The notes beneath the pieces are model-generated. The model was not told the origin of the DNA, searched no databases, and worked only from the letters and a program-made list of their open reading frames with translations. 64,000 nt of DNA, from positions 7,378,001-7,442,000 of the forward strand of contig OY969916.1 of NCBI GenBank assembly GCA_963704535.1. Direction: 5' to 3'. The position numbers and the translations under genes are program-made. Below, piece by piece: positions 54,971 through 63,156 of the stretch. Position 1 is the first letter of the stretch. Each line of letters starts with the position of its first letter. The stretch is from G963704535 sp963704535 (GTDB lineage: Bacteria > Chloroflexota > Chloroflexia > Chloroflexales > Roseiflexaceae).

Positions 54971-55155
54971 CGCTCAGTTAACGGCAATTTAACGATGGAG
55001 CAGCTCCACGACGAGATGGCGCCTGGCGTACCTAGCGATCAGCTCTGTCGGGCCAACATGTTTCTTGCGACACGGGCGTCGGCGAGAGTCGGCAGCCCGT
55101 ATTTTTTTCCAAACACAGATACCCGTTGGATAAACATCCTTCAGGAGGAGCACAG
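54971..55155 (+). promoter_or_regulatory. Structured 5' leader with terminator before BMP operon (riboswitch candidate)
   Basis: The leader ends with ACGGGC...GCCCGT (55072-55100, with an inner CGGC-GAGA-GTCG stem) followed by A and seven T, 40 bases before a strong AGGAGGAG. Upstream sequence can form several stems, including AGCGA (55034-55038) with TCGCT (54970-54974) and an alternative CGAC/GTCG (55068-55071/55078-55081) that breaks the terminator base. No known riboswitch consensus (purine, TPP, cobalamin, glycine, SAM, ZTP, preQ1) is recognised. Confidence 0.6.
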
Positions 55156-56406
55156 ATGAAACACAGAGCACCCTGGTGGATCGGCTGCTTGCTGCTGGTC
55201 GGTATCGTGCTGGCTGGCTGTGGCGGCCAGACCGCCGCGCCGGCCACGCCCGCCGCCACAAGCGCACCGGCGGCTCCGGCAGCGACCGCCGCGCCGGCCG
55301 CCAGCGAGGAGTACATCTTCGGCATGGTGCTGGTCGGCCCAATCAACGATGGCGGCTGGAACCAAGCCCATTACGAGGGCGCCAAGTATGTCGAAAGCAA
55401 GCTCCCCGGCACCAAGTTCATCTACGTCGACAAGGTCAACCCGGCCGATCGGCCCAACGTCAAGGTCGAGCAGGTGATCGACGAGCTGGTCAGCCAGGGC
55501 GCCAAGTTTATCATCACCAACTCGGCCGAGTTCGAGGACGGGACCAACGCCGCCGCCCAGGTCCACCCTGATGTGTACTTCATCCACACCACCGGCGACG
55601 ATGCGTTGAGCGGCAAAGCCCCTGCCAACATGGGCAACATCATGGGCCGCATGGAGTATGGCAAGATGATCGCCGGCTGCGCGGCCGCCCTGCAAACCCA
55701 GACCGGCAAGCTCTCTTACCTCGGCCCGATCATCGATCCCGAGACGCGCCGGCTGACCAACTCCAGCTACCTGGGCGCGCGATACTGCTGGGAGAAGCTG
55801 CTCAACAAGCCCGCCGCCGATCTCAAGTTCGATGTGGTCTGGATCGGCTTCTGGTTTAATATTCCCGGCGTCACGCTCGACCCGACCAAGGTGGTCAATG
55901 ACTTTATCAATGGCGGCAGCGACGTGATCTTGTCGGGGATCGACACGACCGAGGGGCTGGTCGAGGCCAATAAGGCGCACCAGGCCGGCAAGCAGATCTA
56001 TGCCGTCCCCTACGACTTCCGCGACTCCTGCAAACAGGCACCGGACGTATGCCTGGGCGTGCCGTTCTTCAACTGGGGGCCGTCCTACCTCAACGTGATC
56101 AAGGCCGCGCGCGAAGGGACATTCAAGTCCTCCTGGGAGTGGTTCGCCCCCGACTGGAAGGATATCAACAACCCGGACACCAGCATCGTCGGCTTCGAGG
56201 CTGGGCCGGCCCTGAGCGCCGAGAACCGGGCCAAGCTCGACACCTTCACCAAAGGGCTGGCCGACGGCAGCATCAACCTGTTCACCGGCCCGCTCAAGTA
56301 CCAGGACGGCAGCGAGTATCTGAAGGCGGGCGAGGTGGCCGACGACCAGAAGATCTGGTACACCGAGCAGCTCCTGGAAGGCATGAGCGGCCAGAGCGCC
56401 CCGTAG
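55156..56406 (+). CDS. BMP-family ABC transporter substrate-binding lipoprotein
   Basis: 416 residues. The N-terminus MKHRAPWWIGCLLLVGIVLAG followed by C is a lipoprotein signal (lipobox VLAGC), then an Ala/Pro/Thr linker. The mature part has the BMP/PnrA fold: FGMVLVGPINDGGWNQAHYEGA, NPADRPNVKVEQVIDEL, IITNSAEFEDGTNAAAQVHPD and SDVILSGIDTTEGLVEA. PnrA-type proteins bind nucleosides; other members bind other small molecules. It leads an operon of an ATPase with two ABC domains and two permeases. Confidence 0.88.
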   Translation: MKHRAPWWIGCLLLVGIVLAGCGGQTAAPATPAATSAPAAPAATAAPAASEEYIFGMVLVGPINDGGWNQAHYEGAKYVESKLPGTKFIYVDKVNPADRPNVKVEQVIDELVSQGAKFIITNSAEFEDGTNAAAQVHPDVYFIHTTGDDALSGKAPANMGNIMGRMEYGKMIAGCAAALQTQTGKLSYLGPIIDPETRRLTNSSYLGARYCWEKLLNKPAADLKFDVVWIGFWFNIPGVTLDPTKVVNDFINGGSDVILSGIDTTEGLVEANKAHQAGKQIYAVPYDFRDSCKQAPDVCLGVPFFNWGPSYLNVIKAAREGTFKSSWEWFAPDWKDINNPDTSIVGFEAGPALSAENRAKLDTFTKGLADGSINLFTGPLKYQDGSEYLKAGEVADDQKIWYTEQLLEGMSGQSAP

Positions 56407-56408
56407 CG

Positions 56409-56457
56409 AGCATTACGTGTTACGTGAGCTGACGCAACACGCAACACGCAACACGCA
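56409..56457. repeat. Heptad array (GCAACAC) before ABC ATPase
   Basis: ACGTGTTACGTGAGC is followed by GCAACAC repeated three times right up to the ATPase ATG; the array forms the region where its ribosome site should be, and none is visible. Confidence 0.75.
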
Positions 56458-56458
56458 G

Positions 56459-58000
56459 ATGGAGATCGCGGTCCACAACCTGACCAAGACCTTCGGCAGC
56501 CTGCGGGCCAATGACAGCATTAGCCTGCGCTTCGCCGCTGGGCAGATTCATGGCGTGCTGGGCGAAAACGGCGCCGGCAAAAGCACGCTGATGAAGCTGC
56601 TCTCGGGGTTTCTGCGCCGCAACTCCGGCGAGGTGCTGCTCGACGGTCGGGCCATGGACCTGGAAAGTCCGGCCACAGCCCTACGCGCCGGCATTGGCAT
56701 GATCCACCAGGACCCGCTCGACATCCCGGCATTTACTGCCCTAGAGAACTTCTACTGTGCCGGCCCGCGCAGCGCCATGCCCAGCCGGGCCGTAGCTCGG
56801 CGCCTGCTGCTGGATCTAGCCGCGCGCCTGGGCTTCTCGGCGTTGCCCGATACGCCGATCGGGGCGCTGACCGTCGGCCAGCGCCAGCAGCTTGAGATTA
56901 TGCGCCTGCTGGCCTGCGGCGCCCGCCTGCTCATCCTCGATGAGCCGACCACCGGGATCACGGCAGCCCAGGCCAAGGCGCTCTTCGTGGCGCTGCGGCG
57001 CCTGGCCTCCGAGGGCAAAACGGTGCTGTTCGTCTCCCACAAGCTGGCCGAGGTCGCCGACCTGTGCCACACTGTCAGCGTGCTGCGCGCCGGTCGCGTG
57101 ATCGGTCCCGGCCAGATGCCGATGCCCCAGCCCCAGGAGAAGCTGCTGGGCCTGATGTTCGGCCAGAGTGCTCCCGACAAGGTGACAAGACGACAAGGTG
57201 ACAAGGTGACAGATCTGCTAAGAAACACCTTGTCACCCCCTCACCCTCTCACCCCCTCACCCCCTCACGCGGTCTGGCGGCTCGACCACGTGACCACGCG
57301 CGAGGGTGCGTCGGCGCTGCGCGAGCTGACGCTGGAGATCGGCCCGCGCACGGTGCTGGGCCTGGCCGGGCTGGAGGGAAGCGGCCAGCAGGTGCTGTTG
57401 CGCCTGCTGGCTGGGCGGCTGCGCCCCAGCGCCGGGCGGCTGCTGCTCAACGGCGTCGATATGGCTGGCGCCTCTGCGCGGGCCTTCCTGCGGGCCGGCG
57501 TGCAGTACCTGCCCGCCGATCGCCTGGCCGATGGGTTGGTCGGCGCGTTCTCGCTGGCCCAGCATCTGGCCCTGCTCGCCGCTCATAGCCGCTTGCTCGA
57601 CCAGGGCGCCGCGCAGCTCGCGGCGCGCGCCGCGATCGCCGATTTCAATATCAAAGCCACGCCCGACACCCCGATCGCCGCGCTCTCCGGCGGCAACCAG
57701 CAGCGCGCCATGCTGGCGCTGCTGCCGGCCCGCTGCGCCGGCCTGCTGCTCGACCAGCCGACCCGCGGGCTCGACGTGGCCTCGGCACGGGCGATCTGGC
57801 GCCGGCTGCTGATCCGGCGCGACAACGGGACCGCGCTGGTCTTCGCGTCGGCCGATCTTGACGAACTGCTCGAATATAGCGATCATGTGCTGGTCTTCTT
57901 CGGCGGGCAGGTTTCGGCGCCGCTGCCACGCGCCCAGTTGAGCGACGCCCGGCTGGCCGAGCTGATCGGCGGCGTAGGCTTTGAGGCGGCCCATGGCTGA
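56459..58000 (+). CDS. ABC transporter ATP-binding protein with two ABC domains (BMP system)
   Basis: 513 residues. Domain 1: Walker A GENGAGKS, signature LTVGQRQQLEI, Walker B LLILDEPTTG. Domain 2: a degenerate Walker A (GLEGSGQQ), signature ALSGGNQQRAML and Walker B LLLDQPTRG, as in sugar/nucleoside-type tandem ATPases where one site is weak. Between the two domains lies a DKVTRRQGDKVTDLLRNTLS-like stretch encoded by an octad hairpin (57179-57270), tolerated in frame. Its ATG lies immediately after a heptad array. Its TGA overlaps the permease start (ATGGCTGA). Confidence 0.9.
   Translation: MEIAVHNLTKTFGSLRANDSISLRFAAGQIHGVLGENGAGKSTLMKLLSGFLRRNSGEVLLDGRAMDLESPATALRAGIGMIHQDPLDIPAFTALENFYCAGPRSAMPSRAVARRLLLDLAARLGFSALPDTPIGALTVGQRQQLEIMRLLACGARLLILDEPTTGITAAQAKALFVALRRLASEGKTVLFVSHKLAEVADLCHTVSVLRAGRVIGPGQMPMPQPQEKLLGLMFGQSAPDKVTRRQGDKVTDLLRNTLSPPHPLTPSPPHAVWRLDHVTTREGASALRELTLEIGPRTVLGLAGLEGSGQQVLLRLLAGRLRPSAGRLLLNGVDMAGASARAFLRAGVQYLPADRLADGLVGAFSLAQHLALLAAHSRLLDQGAAQLAARAAIADFNIKATPDTPIAALSGGNQQRAMLALLPARCAGLLLDQPTRGLDVASARAIWRRLLIRRDNGTALVFASADLDELLEYSDHVLVFFGGQVSAPLPRAQLSDARLAELIGGVGFEAAHG
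57179..57270. repeat. Octad palindromic array inside ABC ATPase
   Basis: AAGGTGACAAGACGACAAGG-type units, a GATCTGCTAAGAAAC spacer, then inverted CTTGTCACCCCCTCACC units, located in the linker between the two ABC domains. The frame continues through it. Confidence 0.85.
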
Positions 58001-59142
58001 CCACCGACCACCGACCACCGACCACCTCTCAGCCGCCGCCAACGCCGATCCGCTTGGGGCGGTCGTCAGTCGTCAGTCGTCGGTCGTCGGTCGATCCGTC
58101 GTCGTAGTTGTGATGGCCCTGTTCGGCGCGCTGCTCTTTACCTCCTTGCTGCTGCTGGCCACGGGCACGCCGCCGCTGGAGACCTACCGGCTGGTCTTTT
58201 TCGGGGCCTTCCGTGGTGTCTTCAGCCCGCGCCCCAATTTCATCGGTGTCGCCGACGCGATCATGCTGGCCGCCCCGCTGATGCTGTGTTCGGCCGGCCT
58301 GACTCTGACCTTCGCCTCCGGGCTGTACAATCTGGGCATTGAGGGCCAGATGATGCTCGGCGCGGTGTTGGCCCTGCTGGTCTTGCGGCTGCTGCCCGAT
58401 GCGCCGCCGCCGCTGCTCTGGGCGCTGGCCTTCGCCATGGGCGCGGCGGGCGGGGCACTGTGGGCGCTCGTCGCCGCCCTGCTCAAGCTGTATGGGCGCG
58501 TCAGCGAGATCTTCGCCGGGCTGGGCCTGAACTTCCTGGCGCGCGGCCTCACGCTCTACCTGGTGGTTGGCCCGTGGAAGCGGCCCGGCGTCGCCGCGAT
58601 CAGCGGCACCGAGCTGCTGCCGAAGGAGCAGTGGTTGCCCACCGTCGGCACGCTGCGCCTGACGCCGATCGCGCCGCTGCTGGCGCTGCTGGCGCTGGCC
58701 CTGGTCTGGTTCGCGCTCACCCGCACGCACTGGGGCCTCTCGATCCGCGCCACGGGCCTGAGTTCCTGCGGCGGCCGAGCGCCTGGGCGTACCCGCTGCC
58801 CGCCGCCTGGCCGAGGCGCTCGGCGGCTGCGGCGCCCTGGCTGGCATCGCCGGCGCGATCCAGGTGCTCGCCGTGTTCCACCAGCTCATCCCCAATATCT
58901 CCAGCGGGATCGGGCTGCTGGCTCTGCTGGTCGTGCTGCTCGTTCGCTACAACCCGCTCTGGGTGCTTCCCGTGGCGCTGGCCTTCGCCTGCTTCACCGT
59001 CGGCAGCATCCAGGTCCCGCTGGCGCTGAATATCGACAGCAGCATCAGCGGCGTGTTGCAAGGGGCATTGGTGCTGTTCGCCCTGGTGGCGGGCGGGGTG
59101 GGGCTGAGAACAAAGAACAAAGAACAGAGAACAAACGGCTAG
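57993..59142 (+). CDS. ABC transporter permease (BMP system), one frameshift
   Basis: The first 40 residues are mostly encoded by ACCACCG and GTCGTCA heptad arrays (58000-58100), so the functional start may be ATG 58113 (MALFGALLFTSLLLL). The rest is a polytopic permease of the BPD_transp_2 type with EAMP-like FASGLYNLGIEGQMMLGA and ALNFLARGLTLYLVVG-like segments. An extra base near 58768 breaks the frame; after correction AAERLGVP, IAGAIQVLAVFHQLIPNIS and the final spans join, giving 382 residues. The last residues (LRTKNKEQRTNG) come from a heptad array. Confidence 0.82.
58000..58102. repeat. Heptad arrays (ACCACCG and GTCGTCA types) over permease N-terminus
   Basis: ACCACCG repeated about four times, a 40-base spacer, then GTCGTCA/GTCGTCG units that are nearly complementary to them. 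They coincide with the start of the permease coding region. Confidence 0.8.
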
Positions 59143-59196
59143 AGATACGTTTTTGTTCTCAATTTTTGTTCTTTATTCTGTGTTCTTTGTTCTGAG
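59108..59196. repeat. Heptad palindromic array (ACAAAGA / TTCTTTG)
   Basis: ACAAAGAACAAAGAACAGAG, a spacer with the permease stop codon, then TTGTTCTTTATTCTGTGTTC forms a hairpin between the two permease genes. Confidence 0.85.
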
Positions 59197-59204
59197 TATG
59201 GCAT

Positions 59205-60197
59205 ATGACGACCGAGCAACTCTTAATTGATCTGGCCGCCGTCCTCGCCAGCGCCGCGCCGCTGATCTTTGCTACGATGGGCGAGACGATCACCGAGCGC
59301 GCCGGCGTCGTCAACCTGTCGCTTGACGGCACAATGCTGCTGGCGGCGATGACCGGCTTCGCGGTCGCGAAGAACACCGCCAGTGTCCCGGCCGGCCTGC
59401 TCGCCGCCATGCTGATCGGCGCCCTGGTGGCGCTGGTGCTGTGCGTCTTGAGCCTCTCGCTGCGCCAGTCGCAGACCGCCGTCGGCTTTGTGCTGGCGCT
59501 GCTCTGCACCGATCTTTCGTCGTTTCTTGGCGCACCCTACGTCAATGCGCCGGGAGTTGCAGTGCCGCACCTGCCCCTGCCCGGATTGGCGCGCCTGCCC
59601 CTGATCGGGCCGCTGCTGTTCACCCACGACCCGCTGATCTACGCCAGCTTCCTGCTGATCCCCGCCGCCTGGTGGCTGCTATTCCGCACTCGCGCCGGGC
59701 TGGTGCTGCGCTCCGTGGGCGAGCGCCCCGCTGCCACATTCGCCCGTGGCGGCAACGTCACCGCGCTGCGCTACACCTACACCATGCTTGGCGGTGCGCT
59801 GGTGGGCCTGGCCGGCGCGGCCTACTCGCTCGATCTCAAGCAGGGCTGGAGCAACCTGCACATCGCCGGCGTCGGCTGGATCGCGCTGGCGATCGTGATC
59901 TTCGGCGGCTGGAACCCCTGGCGCGTGGCGGCCGGCTGCTACCTCTTCGGCGCGCTCCAGACGCTGGCCAGCCGCTCCCAGGGCATCTTGCCCCAGGTGC
60001 CCACCCAGGTCTTCCAGGTCGCGCCCTTCGCGCTGATGATCTTTGTGCTGGCCTTGGTCAATGGCGCGACCAACCCAGCGGTGGAGCGCTGGGCCGCCGG
60101 CCTGCCCGATCCGCTGCGCCGCCCGGTCCAGCGGCTAATCGCGCGCCTGGGCGTGCCGGCGCCGGCGGCGTTGGGGCAGCCGTTTGAGCAACCATAA
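59205..60197 (+). CDS. ABC transporter permease (BMP system), second
   Basis: 330 residues of the same BPD_transp_2 family: PLIFATMGETITERAGVVNLSLDGTML is the typical N-terminal EA-loop-like segment of RbsC-type nucleoside permeases, followed by about nine hydrophobic spans including GWIALAIVIFGGWNPWRVAAGCYLFG. It has no visible damage. With the ATPase, the first permease and the lipoprotein it completes an importer whose substrate is probably a nucleoside or related compound. Confidence 0.88.
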   Translation: MTTEQLLIDLAAVLASAAPLIFATMGETITERAGVVNLSLDGTMLLAAMTGFAVAKNTASVPAGLLAAMLIGALVALVLCVLSLSLRQSQTAVGFVLALLCTDLSSFLGAPYVNAPGVAVPHLPLPGLARLPLIGPLLFTHDPLIYASFLLIPAAWWLLFRTRAGLVLRSVGERPAATFARGGNVTALRYTYTMLGGALVGLAGAAYSLDLKQGWSNLHIAGVGWIALAIVIFGGWNPWRVAAGCYLFGALQTLASRSQGILPQVPTQVFQVAPFALMIFVLALVNGATNPAVERWAAGLPDPLRRPVQRLIARLGVPAPAALGQPFEQP

Positions 60198-60292
60198 ACC
60201 CGCAACGAGGGGTGTCTGACATTGGTGAATAACATGAGTGATGCGCTATCACTGCGGCGCTGACCACCATTCACCGGGAAGGACACCCAGCC

Positions 60293-61063
60293 CTGCCATA
60301 CAATCCAACCCGCCACCGTCGCCGTTCGATCCGGCTGCCCGGCTACGACTATACGCAGACTGGATACTACTTTGTCACCATCTGCACATATGAGCGGCAG
60401 CATTTGTTTGGTGATCCGGCGTTACATCGGATCGCCGAGCAGCAATGGCAAGCGCTCATGCGAGCCGGTCAACGCGGTCAAGCAAACGGCCGGGTTGACC
60501 TGGATGCCTGGGTGGTCATGCCCAACCATGTCCACGGAATAATAGTAATTACGTCGGAGTCCACCGCCTCATCATCGACCAACAATGATCACGATGTTAA
60601 CCGCAACAACAATGATACACGCGACAACAATGCTGTAGGGGCGCAGCAGGTGCATCTAAAAAGTAGTACAGGAGCGATTCAGAACGAGCGTGGTAAAGGC
60701 ATCCGGGATCGATCTATAAATGCACCTGCTGCGCCCCTACAGCGTTGCCACGTCTCCGATGGTGTCGATAACATCGGCGAAAATGGTCTTGTCGATCACG
60801 ATCGCGGATTGGGTGTCAACGTTGCGCCCGGTTCCCTTGGTGCAATCATTCGATCCTACAAGGCGTCGGTCGCCCGCCGCATTAACCACCTACGGCGTAC
60901 ACCAGGCGCTCATATTTGGCAACGGGGCTATTGGGAGCGCATCGTGCGTGACGATCGCCAATTGGAAGCGATCCGCCGCTACATCGTGGCAAATCCCTCC
61001 CGCTGGGCAGCCGATCGCGATAACCTTGATGCACTTCTGGCGCGAATGAACTCCAAGGATTAA
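60293..61063 (+). CDS. REP-associated tyrosine transposase (RAYT), IS200-like
   Basis: 256 residues from CTG 60293, read LPYNPTRHRRRSIRLPGYDYT, the usual RAYT opening but with CTG where relatives have ATG; AAGGA lies nine bases before it. The HUH motif is WVVMPNHVHGIIVI and the catalytic Tyr is in IIRSYKASVARRINHLR, followed by HIWQRGYWERIVRD. These enzymes move or spread REP palindromes. An Asn/Asp-rich insert of about 70 residues contains a perfect 24-bp inverted repeat (60632-60655/60720-60743). The non-standard start may mean weak or lost expression. Confidence 0.8.
   Translation: MPYNPTRHRRRSIRLPGYDYTQTGYYFVTICTYERQHLFGDPALHRIAEQQWQALMRAGQRGQANGRVDLDAWVVMPNHVHGIIVITSESTASSSTNNDHDVNRNNNDTRDNNAVGAQQVHLKSSTGAIQNERGKGIRDRSINAPAAPLQRCHVSDGVDNIGENGLVDHDRGLGVNVAPGSLGAIIRSYKASVARRINHLRRTPGAHIWQRGYWERIVRDDRQLEAIRRYIVANPSRWAADRDNLDALLARMNSKD
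60632..60743. repeat. Perfect 24-bp inverted repeat inside RAYT gene
   Basis: GCTGTAGGGGCGCAGCAGGT (60632-60651, continuing GCAT) is matched exactly by its inverse at 60720-60743, with a 64-bp spacer. The repeat is in frame and lies in a low-complexity insert. It resembles the GTAGGGGCG-type palindromes that RAYTs are thought to act on. Confidence 0.85.
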
Positions 61064-61090
61064 TGTTCATCAATCTCTAGCGGGGCGCTA

Positions 61091-62554
61091 ATGCAACCAC
61101 TAGCCCGGCGGCTCAACCGCCGCCAATTTATCCGCTGTGCGCTCGCCGCCGGCCTGGGCGGCGCCGCCCAGGCCGCCTGCGGCCCAGCGCGACCGCCGGC
61201 CAGCTTGCCGGCGGTGACACACATTCCCGAAGCCACAGCCCAAACCGCTACCGCCCGCACCTCTGCATTCCGCGACCTGGACCTGGCCCCGCCCGCCGTC
61301 ACCGTTGATGGGCTGCGCGCGGTGCCGATCGACATCCAGCAGATCAGCGCCAAGGTGGTCTTCGATCTGAGCGCCCACCAGGCCAGCGCCGAGGCGACCG
61401 TGGATTTTCGTATGGGCGACCAGGCCGGCAGCCCGATCTTCGATCTTCGTCAGGAGATCGCCGAGGCGTTTCTTGACGACCAGCCGCTCCCGCCCGAGAC
61501 CATGCACCACCACGACTTCGGCGGCGGCCCCGGCGCCGAGCTGCGTATCCTGGAGACGGCGCTCCCCGCCGGCGGCACGCATCGCTTGCGGCTGCGCTAC
61601 CCGCTTGGCACCCCCCAGGCGCCCGACGCGGACCCTGCGTTGGTCTGGGACACCAGCGCGCCCGGCCTCTCCTGGGATCTCTGGCTGAGCGACCTCAAGC
61701 CGGCGCGCTACCTGGAGATGTGGTTGCCCGCCAATCTGATCTACGACCGCTTTCAACTCAGCCTGGAGATCGCCCTGGTCGGCGCCGCGCGCGAGCACGC
61801 CGTCATCACCAATGGACGTACCACCCGCCGGGGCATGAACCACTGGCTGGTCGAGTGCCCGCCGCATTTCACCGCCCTGTCGACTATGCTGCTCATCCAT
61901 CCCCAGGATCAGCTCGCGTCGCGCGCCGCCCATATGTCCTTGCCTGGTACCGGGTCCGACCTGCGCTTGGACCTCTTCGCCCTGCGCGCGGCGGAGATCG
62001 ACCTCGCCCCTGCCGAGGAGTTGCTGCGACAGCTCATCGCCGACAACGTACGCCGGATCGGCCCGTATATGCACGAAGACCGTTTCACCGCGTTTCTGTG
62101 GCAGAGCGAGCGCAGCATGGAGTACGAAGGGGCCACGACGTCGTCGATCGAGGCGCTTGAGCACGAGGTCTTTCACTCCTGGTTCGCGCGCGGCGTTAAG
62201 CCGGCCAGCCAGAACGACGGCTGGTTCGACGAGGCCTGGGCCGTCTATAACACCAGTTCCGACCGGCTGCAAGAGCGCCCGCTGCGCCTGTCGGCCCCGC
62301 CGGTCACTCTGTGCTCGCAGAACCCGTTCAACCGCGTCACGCCGATCGAGTCGTACACCGCCGGGGCGGATTTTTTCGCCGGCTTGGCGGCCACGGTCGG
62401 CCGCGACCAACTGCTATCCTATCTCAGCGCGTTCTACCAGGAGCACCGCAGCCTGTGCGTGACGACCAGGCAGCTCGAAGCCGATCTGATCAGGAGATCG
62501 GGCAAGCCTGAGTTGGCCGATTATTTTAAGCGCTTCGTTTACGGTTTGGCCTAA
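61091..62554 (+). CDS. M1-family metallopeptidase-like Tat lipoprotein
   Basis: 487 residues. The N-terminus has a twin-arginine signal RRQFIRCALAAG and a lipobox-like AQAAC. The central part has an M1-like beta domain, and the catalytic region shows HEVFHSWFARG (HExxH) with the third ligand Glu 18 residues later (GWFDEAW), the M1 spacing. The MEYEGATTSSIE segment resembles the GAMEN region but is altered. It should act outside the membrane, exported by the tatBC pair in this window. Substrate unknown. The TAA stop abuts a family 1 element. Confidence 0.82.
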   Translation: MQPLARRLNRRQFIRCALAAGLGGAAQAACGPARPPASLPAVTHIPEATAQTATARTSAFRDLDLAPPAVTVDGLRAVPIDIQQISAKVVFDLSAHQASAEATVDFRMGDQAGSPIFDLRQEIAEAFLDDQPLPPETMHHHDFGGGPGAELRILETALPAGGTHRLRLRYPLGTPQAPDADPALVWDTSAPGLSWDLWLSDLKPARYLEMWLPANLIYDRFQLSLEIALVGAAREHAVITNGRTTRRGMNHWLVECPPHFTALSTMLLIHPQDQLASRAAHMSLPGTGSDLRLDLFALRAAEIDLAPAEELLRQLIADNVRRIGPYMHEDRFTAFLWQSERSMEYEGATTSSIEALEHEVFHSWFARGVKPASQNDGWFDEAWAVYNTSSDRLQERPLRLSAPPVTLCSQNPFNRVTPIESYTAGADFFAGLAATVGRDQLLSYLSAFYQEHRSLCVTTRQLEADLIRRSGKPELADYFKRFVYGLA

Positions 62555-62649
62555 GAAACTGTTTGAGAGGGGATTGTCTCGCCTACGATTCGTGGTGGAG
62601 TGGAAAGGAGGAGTTTGAGGGGCGGCCCCCTCAAACTCCTCCTTTTCAG
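62553..62649. mobile_element. MITE-like palindromic element, family 1 (inverted)
   Basis: AAGAAACTGTTTGAGAGGGG, GTCTCGCCTACGATTCGTGG, and the core GGAGTTTGAGGGGCGGCCCCCTCAAACTCC ending CTTTTCAGCTC. It is the element at 8520 in the opposite orientation, starting in the stop codon of the M1 gene. Confidence 0.75.
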
Positions 62650-62745
62650 CTCACATTGACGCATCCGCAATCAGGTGCTACACTGCCCGCTGCTTGAACG
62701 ATCAGGCTTTCATCAAACCCCTTTTTTCACAGAACTGTAAAGCGC

Positions 62746-63150
62746 ATGTTCACCGATATAGATCACATCGGATTCGCGGTAGGCGACATCGAGGAGGCCG
62801 TCGCGTTCTACAGCAGCATGTTTGACGTATCGACTTGGGAGCGGATCGCCATGCCTGAGCGCCACATGGCCGTCGCCGCGACCTATGTCGGCGGCATGCT
62901 GCTGGAGCTGATCGCGCCGACGTCGCAGGAGGCGGCCTTCGCCAAATTCCTCAACCAACGCGGGCCGGGCATGCACCATATCGCCTACCGCGTCGATGAT
63001 ATCAGCGCCGCCCTGGCCACGCTCAAGGCCCGTGGTGTTCAGCTGATCGACGAAACACCGCACCTCGGCATGCACGACACGCTGGTGGCGTTCTTACACC
63101 CAAAAAGTACGCTCGGCGTCCTGATCGAGCTGGTCCAGCATCAACACTGA
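62746..63150 (+). CDS. mce: Methylmalonyl-CoA epimerase (VOC fold)
   Basis: 134 residues. The vicinal oxygen chelate fold shows FTDIDHIGFAVGDIEEAVAFY (first metal His), MLLELIAPTS, GPGMHHIAYRVDDI and STLGVLIELVQ (last Glu), the usual H-Q/H-E ligand set of methylmalonyl-CoA epimerase and close relatives. It interconverts (2R)- and (2S)-methylmalonyl-CoA in propionate metabolism. No mutase gene is adjacent, so another VOC epimerase or dioxygenase remains possible. Confidence 0.8.
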   Translation: MFTDIDHIGFAVGDIEEAVAFYSSMFDVSTWERIAMPERHMAVAATYVGGMLLELIAPTSQEAAFAKFLNQRGPGMHHIAYRVDDISAALATLKARGVQLIDETPHLGMHDTLVAFLHPKSTLGVLIELVQHQH

Positions 63151-63156
63151 AATGTC

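Noticed and set aside
54971..55155. Purine, TPP, glycine or cobalamin riboswitch
   Set aside because: Conserved core sequences of these classes are not present; it is left as unassigned.
54989..55346. Antisense open frames over the BMP leader and signal peptide
   Set aside because: No homology to known proteins, and the plus strand has a consensus promoter, a terminator and a lipoprotein signal here.
61100..62410. Antisense open frame over the M1-like peptidase
   Set aside because: Shadow; the plus-strand protein has signal, HExxH and the third metal ligand.
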